Of a stretch of 27,054 nucleotides of DNA, positions 8,668 to 14,061 are shown one piece after another. Positions within the stretch are counted from its first letter, which is position 1. Each line of letters starts with the position of its first letter. A model generated the notes under the pieces. It ran no database searches, was not told the origin of the DNA, and saw only the letters and a program-made list of their open reading frames with translations. Source of the stretch: JAZQLP01 sp045629205 (GTDB lineage: Bacteria; Bacillota; Clostridia; Oscillospirales; UBA644); the NCBI GenBank assembly GCA_045629205.1, contig JAZQQT010000091.1, positions 1 through 27,054 on the forward strand, in the 5' to 3' direction. Both the position numbers and the translations under genes were made by a program.

Positions 8668-8696
8668 TTGACTTTCAGCAGTTCAAGGATTATACT
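8668..8696 (+). promoter_or_regulatory. SigA-type promoter for the HMGL acyltransferase-gntR unit
   Basis: TTGACT (8668-8673) and TATACT (8691-8696) with a 17-nt spacer; each hexamer matches consensus at five of six positions. The predicted start is at about 8703-8704, at the left edge of the first GTATAC palindrome. The gene begins 73 nt further on. Confidence 0.8.
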
Positions 8697-8703
8697 TTAT
8701 AAA

Positions 8704-8717
8704 AATTGTATACAATT
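8704..8717. promoter_or_regulatory. Candidate GntR operator O1
   Basis: AATTGTATACAATT is a perfect 14-bp palindrome covering roughly +1 to +14 of the predicted transcript, a position that suits repression. A GTATAC-centred core is compatible with palindromes bound by FCD-type GntR regulators, and such a regulator is encoded by the second gene of the same unit. Its identity as the GntR site is inferred. Confidence 0.6.
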
Positions 8718-8738
8718 ATACTAAAACACATCAATACT

Positions 8739-8748
8739 ATGTATACAT
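8739..8748. promoter_or_regulatory. Candidate GntR operator O2
   Basis: ATGTATACAT is a 10-bp palindrome sharing the TGTATACA core with O1. The two centres are 33 bp apart, about three helical turns, so bound dimers would lie on the same DNA face. It sits in the leader, 18 nt before the GGAGG-containing ribosome site (starting 8763) of the acyltransferase gene. Confidence 0.55.
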
Positions 8749-8776
8749 TATTCCCTGCATACGGAGGCAAACAAAA

Positions 8777-10153
8777 ATGCTTGAGTTAAACAAAAAATCA
8801 AACGTTCTCGAAGAGGAAACTTACCGTTATACCCTGCAGGACGTTGCAAAGCCGAATCTTTACAGAGATATATATCCCTATGAAGAAATTCCGAAAATCC
8901 CTTTTAACCACAGACGTGTTCCGATGAATATGCCTGAAAAAATCTGGATCACAGATACTACATTCAGAGACGGACAGCAGGCTGTCACGCCTTATACCGT
9001 TGAACAGATGACAGACATTTACAGAATGCTCCACAGACTCGGCGGTCCGAAAGGGATAATCAAGCAAACCGAATTTTTTGCATACAGTAAAAAAGACAGA
9101 GAAGCCATTACAAAATGTTTGGAAATGGGCTACGAATTTCCGGAAATCACAACATGGATAAGAGCCAATAAAGAAGATTTCCAACTCGTAAAAGATCTCG
9201 GAATAAAAGAAACAGGTATACTCGTTTCCTGTTCAGATTATCATATATTCAAAAAGCTGAAAATGACTCGTCTTGAAGCACTTAACCACTATCTGAGCGC
9301 TGTATCAATGGCAATCGATGCCGGAGTTACACCCAGATGCCACCTTGAAGACATTACAAGAGCTGATTTTTACGGATTTGTAGTTCCGTTTATAGATGCT
9401 TTAATGAATATATCCAAACAATCAGGAATAAAGATAAAAATACGTGCATGCGATACAATGGGTTACGGTGTTCCCTTCTCTGAAGTTTCGCCGCCGAGAA
9501 GTGTTCCGGGCATTATATACGGTATTCAAAAGATATCCGATGTTCCTTCAGAGCAAATCGAATGGCACGGTCATAACGACTTTTATAAAGGCGTTGCAAA
9601 TGCCTCAACAGCATGGCTTTTCGGCGCTTCCGGTGTAAACTGTTCACTTTTCGGTATAGGTGAAAGAACCGGAAACGTTCCGCTTGAAGCAATGGTTATC
9701 GAATATGCTTCCCTTCGCGGAACAACAGACGGCATGGATACGACCGTTATAACAGAACTTGCCAACTATTTCAAAAATGTTATAGGATATAATATTCCCC
9801 CGATGACACCTTTTGTCGGCGACGCATTTAATGTTACAAGAGCAGGTATTCATGCAGACGGCATGCTTAAAGACGAAGAGATTTATAATATATTTGACAC
9901 AAAGAAAATCCTGAATAAACCGGCGAATGTTGCAGTTACCAACGCTTCCGGTCTTGCCGGTATAGCATTCTGGATAAACAATCATTATAATCTTGAAGGA
10001 AAAAATAAAATCGATAAAAAGCATCCCGGTATTTTAATAATCAAAGAGCTTATTGACGAACAGTTCGCAGACGGCAGACAAACTATCATCAGCGACGAAG
10101 AACTCGATCAATGGGCAAAAGAATACGTTTTCTGCGATAACGGAGACAAATAA
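8777..10153 (+). CDS. HMGL-like acyl-CoA acyltransferase (Re-citrate / 2-isopropylmalate synthase type)
   Basis: Enzyme of the DRE-TIM/HMGL-like superfamily, which condenses acetyl-CoA with a 2-oxo acid. The barrel opens with TDTTFRDGQQ (D60, R64, D65: metal and substrate ligands); the metal-binding HGHND is at 264-268, followed by FGIGERTGNVPLEAM at 292-306. The 458-residue length is between NifV-type homocitrate synthases (about 380) and LeuA with its regulatory domain (about 510). The C-terminus shows RAGIHADGMLKDEEIYNIFD but no clear LeuA allosteric domain. Clostridial Re-citrate synthases have about this size and start, so citrate synthesis from oxaloacetate is a real alternative to leucine or homocitrate synthesis; sequence alone does not decide. 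ATG 8777 has ACGGAGG at 8761-8767. No leuB, leuC or leuD is adjacent. It is followed 1 nt later by gntR. Confidence 0.85.
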   Translation: MLELNKKSNVLEEETYRYTLQDVAKPNLYRDIYPYEEIPKIPFNHRRVPMNMPEKIWITDTTFRDGQQAVTPYTVEQMTDIYRMLHRLGGPKGIIKQTEFFAYSKKDREAITKCLEMGYEFPEITTWIRANKEDFQLVKDLGIKETGILVSCSDYHIFKKLKMTRLEALNHYLSAVSMAIDAGVTPRCHLEDITRADFYGFVVPFIDALMNISKQSGIKIKIRACDTMGYGVPFSEVSPPRSVPGIIYGIQKISDVPSEQIEWHGHNDFYKGVANASTAWLFGASGVNCSLFGIGERTGNVPLEAMVIEYASLRGTTDGMDTTVITELANYFKNVIGYNIPPMTPFVGDAFNVTRAGIHADGMLKDEEIYNIFDTKKILNKPANVAVTNASGLAGIAFWINNHYNLEGKNKIDKKHPGILIIKELIDEQFADGRQTIISDEELDQWAKEYVFCDNGDK

Positions 10154-10154
10154 G

Positions 10155-10814
10155 ATGCTTTTTGAAGAAAATCAAGCCGGAACGCTTCATTTTACCGTTT
10201 TTAATGAAATAGAAAAAAACATTTTAAACGGAACATACAAATCAGGCGAACAGCTGACCGAAAAAAAACTGAGCGAAGATTTAGGTGTAAGCAGAACGCC
10301 GATCAGAGAAGCATTACGGCAACTTGAATATGAAGGACTTGTAAAAGCAATACCGAATAAGGGTGTTACCGTTATGGGTTTTTCAGACAAGGAAATAATC
10401 GATATTTATAAAATACGCGAGGGGCTTGAAGGGCTTGCGGCAAGGCTTGCCTGCGAAAACGCATCAAAAAAAGAAATCGACGCAATGACTGAAACCGTTG
10501 AACTTTCGATTTTTTATGCGAATAAAGGAGAAAGCGAAAAGGTCTGGGAACTTGACAGAATTTTTCACAAGCAGCTTTACGCCGCATGTAAAAGCAGACC
10601 GTTACAGTCAATTTTATCTCTTCTCCACAACTATCTGCAAAAGCCACGTGAAATATCGATGACGACCGGAGACAGAGCATCTGTTTCCGCAATAGAACAT
10701 CAGAACATCGTAAAAGCAATCGCAGAAAAAGACGGTGACAAGGCAGACAGAGTTGCAAGAGAGCATGTAACAACAGCGCTGTCGCATCTGCTTGAATGCA
10801 GAAACGCAAAATAG
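10155..10814 (+). CDS. GntR-family transcriptional regulator, FCD (FadR) subfamily
   Basis: DNA-binding repressor or activator of 219 residues. The N-terminal winged helix-turn-helix includes LTEKKLSEDLGVSRTPIREA (35-54) and LEYEGLVKAIPNKGVTV. The C-terminal FCD helical domain carries the expected metal/ligand residues D134, H138, H182 and H204 (ELDRIFHKQL, AIEHQNIVKAI, AREHVTTAL), so it should sense a small carboxylate bound through a metal ion. Start ATG 10155 lies 1 nt after the acyltransferase stop, with GGAG at 10142-10145. A longer in-frame extension exists upstream but lies entirely within the acyltransferase gene and is rejected. The likely target is the promoter at 8668-8717 of its own unit; the ligand may be a substrate or product of the neighbouring enzyme (inference). 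Confidence 0.9.
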   Translation: MLFEENQAGTLHFTVFNEIEKNILNGTYKSGEQLTEKKLSEDLGVSRTPIREALRQLEYEGLVKAIPNKGVTVMGFSDKEIIDIYKIREGLEGLAARLACENASKKEIDAMTETVELSIFYANKGESEKVWELDRIFHKQLYAACKSRPLQSILSLLHNYLQKPREISMTTGDRASVSAIEHQNIVKAIAEKDGDKADRVAREHVTTALSHLLECRNAK

Positions 10815-10824
10815 CAGAGAGGAC

Positions 10825-11778
10825 GTGTTTAAAATTCTATTTGATTTCAGTAAAAAGCCTTTGTTTCTCGCACCGATGGCCGGCGTTACGGATCAGGCAT
10901 TCCGCATCATATGCAAAGCACACGGTGCAGACGTGATGGTCAGCGAAATGATCAGCGCAAAAGGAATATACTATAAAGACAAAAAAACAGCAATGTTATG
11001 CCGTTTCTCAGATGAGGAACGGCCTTTCGGTATTCAAATATTCGGATCCGATCCTGAAATAATGGCTTTTGCTGCCGGATTTATCGAAAATGAATACCAT
11101 CCGGATTTTATAGATATTAATATGGGTTGTCCTATGCCTAAAATAGTCAACAATCATGAAGGGAGTGCATTGCTTGACAATCCACGGCTTTCCGGTGAGT
11201 TTGGTGAAACCGTTAAAAAAGCAATATTATTTCCCCTTTCAATCACAATCAGAATAGGCAGACATGCCGAAGATGATAATGCATCCGAATTTGCAAGAAT
11301 ACTTGAGGCTTCCGGCGCAGATTTTATAACAGTTCACGGAAGAACAGCTTCACAACTCTACAGCGGACGTTCCGACAGAGAATCAATACGAAAAGTGAAA
11401 TCAGCCATACAGATACCGGTCATCGGAAACGGTGATATAACATCGAAAGATGAAGCATCGGACATGTACAGAATCACAAATTGCGACGGATTAATGATCG
11501 GACGCGGAGCACAGGGAAATCCGTTTATATTTGAGAAAATAAAAAATAACACAGAAGACGTGTCGGATAAGGAAAGACTGACAACCGCAAAAAGGCATAT
11601 TCTTCTCTCAACAGAACTTAAAGGTGAAAGAATCGCAATTCCAGAATTACGAAAACATCTTGCATGGTATTGTAAAGGAATTTACGGTTCGGCAATATAT
11701 AAAAACAGAATCTTTACGGCAAAAACCTGCAAAGAAATGACAGACATTATTGATGAGTTGATTAATTCACTGAAATAG
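10825..11778 (+). CDS. dus: tRNA-dihydrouridine synthase (DusB/NifR3 type)
   Basis: Flavoenzyme that reduces specific uridines in tRNA D-loops with NADPH and FMN. Family marks: PLFLAPMAGVTDQAFR at the first barrel strand; MVSEMISAKG; the DINMGCPMPKIVNNHEGSAL segment with catalytic Cys (about residue 102 from this start); ITIRIGR; FITVHGRTASQLYSG; IPVIGNGDI; and GLMIGRGAQGNPFIF binding FMN phosphate. The length of about 317 residues is normal. The start is uncertain: GTG 10825 gives the expected N-terminus but its purine-rich site AGAGAGG (10816-10822) is very close; TTG 10792 would overlap gntR by 23 nt. It is 10 nt downstream of gntR, so probably cotranscribed. In many Firmicutes dusB is near ftsH/hpt, as it is here at a distance. 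Confidence 0.92.
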   Translation: MFKILFDFSKKPLFLAPMAGVTDQAFRIICKAHGADVMVSEMISAKGIYYKDKKTAMLCRFSDEERPFGIQIFGSDPEIMAFAAGFIENEYHPDFIDINMGCPMPKIVNNHEGSALLDNPRLSGEFGETVKKAILFPLSITIRIGRHAEDDNASEFARILEASGADFITVHGRTASQLYSGRSDRESIRKVKSAIQIPVIGNGDITSKDEASDMYRITNCDGLMIGRGAQGNPFIFEKIKNNTEDVSDKERLTTAKRHILLSTELKGERIAIPELRKHLAWYCKGIYGSAIYKNRIFTAKTCKEMTDIIDELINSLK

Positions 11779-11781
11779 ATA

Positions 11782-11792
11782 CACAAATTGTG
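11782..11792. repeat. Short inverted repeat upstream of the XRE promoter
   Basis: CACAAaTTGTG, two 5-bp arms around one base, starts 4 nt after the dus stop. It is too short for a terminator and lacks a T-run. It might be a second regulator site about 48 bp from the promoter palindrome, but the arm sequence differs from that palindrome. Confidence 0.3.
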
Positions 11793-11820
11793 AACAAAAC
11801 TTGAAAAAGATAAAAAACTA

Positions 11821-11849
11821 TTGATAGTTCACGCTGCGTGATGTATAAT
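11821..11849 (+). promoter_or_regulatory. SigA-type promoter of the XRE-metalloprotease pair
   Basis: TTGATA (11821-11826), 17-nt spacer, TATAAT (11844-11849). Start near 11856. The ribosome site AAGGTGG (11874-11880) precedes the ATG at 11890. Confidence 0.8.
11829..11841. promoter_or_regulatory. Candidate autoregulatory operator inside the XRE promoter spacer
   Basis: TCACGC-T-GCGTGA, a perfect 13-bp palindrome with a central T, lies wholly between the -35 and -10 hexamers; matching ATA and TAT flanks extend the symmetry after a 2-nt break on each side. A dimeric XRE protein bound here would block RNA polymerase, so negative autoregulation by the downstream gene product is the natural reading (inference). 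Confidence 0.65.
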
Positions 11850-11889
11850 ATCTTTACACACAATAATTCTTCTAAGGTGGTTATACATT

Positions 11890-12252
11890 ATGCATGCAAT
11901 TACTTTTGCCGATAATCTTAAAAATTTAAGACGACAATCAGGTCTTACGCAAAAACAACTTGCGACAAAACTCGGAGTCGGTCTTTCTACCGTAGCGATG
12001 TGGGAATCCGGCGCAAGACAGCCCGATTACAATATGCTCAACAATATTTCGGATTTTTTTGACGTTTCATTTGATTATCTTATGACCGGAACAGTTCAAA
12101 CGACAAACGACGATATACTTGCAATGAGAGATCTCTTAAGAACACGGCCCGAAATGAAAATGCTTTTTTCCGTTTCAAAAAATGCAACAAAAGCTGATAT
12201 TCAAAGAGCCGTTGCAATTATAGAGGCATTAAAAAAACAGTCCGGAAAATAA
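11890..12252 (+). CDS. XRE-family helix-turn-helix repressor, phage/ICE type
   Basis: DNA-binding protein of 120 residues. Residues 6-66 form an HTH_3 (Cro/C1) domain: FADNLKNLRRQSGLTQKQLA, LGVGLSTVAMWESGARQPDY and the DFFDVSFDYLMTG ending typical of Xre/SinR relatives. Residues 85-116 (DLLRTRPEMKMLFSVSKNAT, then ADIQRAVAIIEALKK) form the C-terminal helix pair common in repressors of clostridial integrative elements, probably used for dimerisation. Start ATG 11890 has AAGGTGG spaced 9 nt. The gene overlaps no other and is followed after 1 nt by a small HExxH protein. Context resembles ImmR/ImmA of ICEBs1, in which the protease partner cleaves the repressor. No integrase or excisionase is present, so this may be a domesticated remnant or a stand-alone switch. 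Confidence 0.9.
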   Translation: MHAITFADNLKNLRRQSGLTQKQLATKLGVGLSTVAMWESGARQPDYNMLNNISDFFDVSFDYLMTGTVQTTNDDILAMRDLLRTRPEMKMLFSVSKNATKADIQRAVAIIEALKKQSGK

Positions 12253-12253
12253 A

Positions 12254-12487
12254 ATGAACGATATTTTTGTAAGAATAATCAAATTACCGAATACAGTCAG
12301 AGGAATAACTGCTGTTGATGAAAACGGTGATTATAACATCTATATCAATGCAAATCTTTCAAGTGATCAGCAACAACGTGTTTATGACCATGAATGCGCT
12401 CATATTAATAATAATGACTTCGATAATTTCGATGATATTTCGCTTGTTGAAAAAAGAGCAGACGGAAAGATTACGGTCAATAATTAA
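12254..12487 (+). CDS. Small HExxH protein, minimal ImmA/IrrE-like metallopeptidase candidate
   Basis: 77-residue protein whose only strong motif is HECAH at 46-50, a zincin HExxH active site (two His ligands and catalytic Glu). E66 in LVEKRAD is a plausible third zinc ligand, matching by position the E-x-x-A segment of ImmA/IrrE proteases. Before the motif, VDENGDYNIYINANLSSDQQ reads as a small beta meander leading into the active-site helix. Full ImmA proteins are usually 120-180 residues, so this is a minimal version or a fragment. There is no signal peptide or membrane helix. It starts 1 nt after the XRE stop and has no own Shine-Dalgarno (TCCGGAAAATAAA precedes), indicating coupled translation. 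The likely role is cleavage of the partner XRE repressor under a signal (inference); a non-catalytic zinc protein is also possible. Confidence 0.75.
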   Translation: MNDIFVRIIKLPNTVRGITAVDENGDYNIYINANLSSDQQQRVYDHECAHINNNDFDNFDDISLVEKRADGKITVNN

Positions 12488-12498
12488 CATTTTATTCA

Positions 12499-12527
12499 TT
12501 GACACATTATCTCATTTATGATATAAT
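12499..12527 (+). promoter_or_regulatory. Consensus promoter of tRNA-Gln
   Basis: TTGACA (12499-12504), 17-nt spacer, TATAAT (12522-12527): both hexamers are perfect. The predicted start is at about 12534, only 5 nt before the mature tRNA 5' end. Confidence 0.93.
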
Positions 12528-12538
12528 GTGTTGTGTTT

Positions 12539-12614
12539 AGGGGTATCGCCAAGTCGGTAAGGCACAAGACTTTGACTCTTGCATCCGCTGGTTCGAGTCC
12601 AGCTACTCCTGCCA
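12539..12614 (+). tRNA. tRNA-Gln (anticodon TTG)
   Basis: A full cloverleaf can be folded. Acceptor AGGGGTA (12539-12545) pairs with TACTCCT (12604-12610), including one G-U; anticodon arm CAAGA/TCTTG (12565-12569, 12577-12581) has loop CTTTGAC with anticodon TTG at 12572-12574; the T arm contains GGTTCGAGTCC. The discriminator is G12611 and the CCA end is encoded at 12612-12614. It has its own promoter and terminator, so it is a monocistronic tRNA gene. Confidence 0.95.
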
Positions 12615-12617
12615 CTT

Positions 12618-12656
12618 GATGTACTTCATTGTTGGACAATGAAGTACATCTTTTTT
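12618..12656 (+). terminator. Intrinsic terminator after tRNA-Gln
   Basis: A perfect 14-bp stem (12618-12631 with 12637-12650; GATGTACTTCATTG and its complement) with a TTGGA loop, followed by six T residues. It begins 4 nt after the tRNA CCA. Confidence 0.93.
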
Positions 12657-12754
12657 ATACCGGTTTCCGCTCAAGTCCGTTATTCATCTCGGGACCATAA
12701 AAAAAAGAACATTGCAAAAGGCGTACTTAATTAGTGATTTATAATCCGAAAAGA

Positions 12755-12850
12755 AATCGGCATATCTTACGCAATGAAGGCTATTCCGTTTTTCTAACTT
12801 CTTCGGGGATGTCGACTGCCCCGATGAAATCCCAAAAAAAAATCGGCATA
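12755..12850 (+). repeat. Direct repeat AATCGGCATA, two copies, plus inverted partner
   Basis: Exact 10-bp copies at 12755-12764 and 12841-12850, 86 bp apart. The inverse CTATGCCGA at 12869-12877 pairs with the second copy to form the terminator stem. The first copy has its own short inverted partner (CCGA at 12747-12750). Confidence 0.5.
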
Positions 12851-12877
12851 GCACGGTAAAATACCAAACTATGCCGA
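12834..12877 (-). terminator. Intrinsic terminator of the smc-to-oxidoreductase operon
   Basis: Read on the minus strand: a 9-bp stem TCGGCATAG (12877-12869 with 12851-12843), an inner GGTA/TACC pairing (12865-12862 with 12858-12855), then nine consecutive T residues (12842-12834). It lies about 80 nt beyond the oxidoreductase stop, the position expected for the end of the long minus-strand operon. Confidence 0.82.
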
Positions 12878-12958
12878 ATCTTTTTCAAGGATTAAAAATC
12901 CCTAAGTTGCAACCACCTGAAGAAGTGCTTTTTCAATAGTATCGAAGATATAGACTAA

Positions 12959-14050
12959 TCAAAGATTTGAAGGAAGATTAATTTCTACTTCATGACCGCA
13001 GGCTGAGGAACGAACGATACCGTCGATAATAGCCTGATTATAAATAATCTCGCTTGTGGGAATCGGTGCTGGTCCTCCGTTTTTAACCGCATCGCAGAAA
13101 GAACGAATCTTCATTCTGAAAAGATCGCTCTTTTCGTCATCAATAACAGGAATCGGTGTAGAAGTCGGTTCACCCATAAAGTCGTGGAAAAGGGTAATCT
13201 TCCCTACTCCGCCGTCCCATGCGCCACTCCATGTTCCGTAATCGGGCTGACTTACTTTAAGTCCGGCATCCGTGCCAAGGAACAGAAAATCACCCGTTGT
13301 ATCCATATGCATAGCCCAACTCATTCTGAAATCAAGCGTTATTCCGCCTTCAAGACGAATAAAGGCTCCGGAAAAATCATCAACGGAAAATCTGTCTGCC
13401 TCACCGTAATACTTCGGATTCTTACCGAAATAGTCGTATGCAACCGCGGAAACCGTTAAAGGTTTTGGATATCCGATTGAATTAAGCGCAAGATCAAGAG
13501 CATAACATCCGATATCGGCGAGAGCGCCTACGCCTGCCTTATCCTTGTCGATAAATGTATTACCCGGGATACCTCTGCTTCTTCCGCCGCCGGTCTGAAC
13601 ATAGTATACTTTACCAAGTGTTCCGGAGGAAATAATCTGTTTGATTTTCTGGAAATTTACACCGAAACGAGGCTGAAATCCAACAGAAACGATTTTGCCG
13701 GATGCTTTTTCGGCTTCCATCATACGAAGGCTGTCTTCAAGATTTACAGACATGGGTTTTTCGAGAAGAACATGCTTTCCGCTCATCAATGCGGGAATAA
13801 CACAATTTGCATGCTCCGTATTATAAGAGCATACCGATACTGCATCAATGTCATCACGTGCGCAAAGAGCTTCCGCGCTCTCATAAGCAACTGCATTTTT
13901 CAATCCGAATTCATCAAGAAATGCTCTTGCTTTTCCCGGAACAATATCTGCTCCTGCAACTATTTCGACATCATCGAACATAAGATATGCTTTAACATGT
14001 TTGTGAGCTATACCACCTGTGCCTATTATACCAATTCTGAGTTTATCCAT
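12959..14050 (-). CDS. Gfo/Idh/MocA-family NAD(P)-dependent oxidoreductase
   Basis: Sugar or polyol dehydrogenase-like enzyme of 363 residues. N-terminal Rossmann fold: LRIGIIGTGGIAHKH with the GxGxxA-type dinucleotide loop at 10-15; the family motif EKP at 97-99 (HVLLEKPMSVN). The C-terminal alpha/beta domain includes GALADIGCYALDLALN; D179, Y183 and D185 occupy the DxGxHxxD active-site positions, with Tyr in place of the more usual His. The later segment FSGAFIRLEGGITLDFRMSW is also typical. The substrate cannot be told; the family covers glucose, xylose, inositol and UDP-sugar substrates. ATG 14050 has GGAG at 14057-14060. It follows leuS by 11 nt as the last gene of a translation/cell-cycle operon, an unusual place for a sugar enzyme. 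Confidence 0.93.
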   Translation of the reverse strand: MDKLRIGIIGTGGIAHKHVKAYLMFDDVEIVAGADIVPGKARAFLDEFGLKNAVAYESAEALCARDDIDAVSVCSYNTEHANCVIPALMSGKHVLLEKPMSVNLEDSLRMMEAEKASGKIVSVGFQPRFGVNFQKIKQIISSGTLGKVYYVQTGGGRSRGIPGNTFIDKDKAGVGALADIGCYALDLALNSIGYPKPLTVSAVAYDYFGKNPKYYGEADRFSVDDFSGAFIRLEGGITLDFRMSWAMHMDTTGDFLFLGTDAGLKVSQPDYGTWSGAWDGGVGKITLFHDFMGEPTSTPIPVIDDEKSDLFRMKIRSFCDAVKNGGPAPIPTSEIIYNQAIIDGIVRSSACGHEVEINLPSNL

Positions 14051-14061
14051 AATTATCTCCT

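Larger units (their letters stand above)
12657..12958. other. Gene-poor spacer between tRNA-Gln and the oxidoreductase
   Basis: About 300 bp with no convincing gene. It holds a 10-bp direct repeat (AATCGGCATA at 12755-12764 and 12841-12850), a small inverted repeat TCGGGG/CCCCGA around a GTCGAC centre (about 12803-12824), a CCGA/TCGG mini-hairpin (12747-12760), and the minus-strand terminator. Minus-strand translation gives short protein-like stretches scattered over three frames and broken by stops, for example IGAVDIPEEVRKTE, CVRYADFFSDYKSLIKYAF and PEMNNGLERKPV. This may indicate decayed coding sequence or a dispersed non-coding repeat. Confidence 0.5.

Noticed and set aside
10053..10154. 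34-residue N-terminal extension of the GntR regulator
   Set aside because: It runs out of frame through the end of the acyltransferase gene; the ATG at 10155 has its own ribosome site and gives the expected GntR N-terminus.
12712..12745. Promoter-like TTGCAA and TATAAT in the spacer
   Set aside because: The spacing is 22 nt, too long for a SigA promoter, and no gene follows on the plus strand.
12539..12958. Integrative-element attachment site at tRNA-Gln
   Set aside because: An XRE/ImmA-like pair beside a tRNA suggested this, but I see no repeat of the tRNA 3' end in the window and no integrase; the tRNA is intact with its own terminator.
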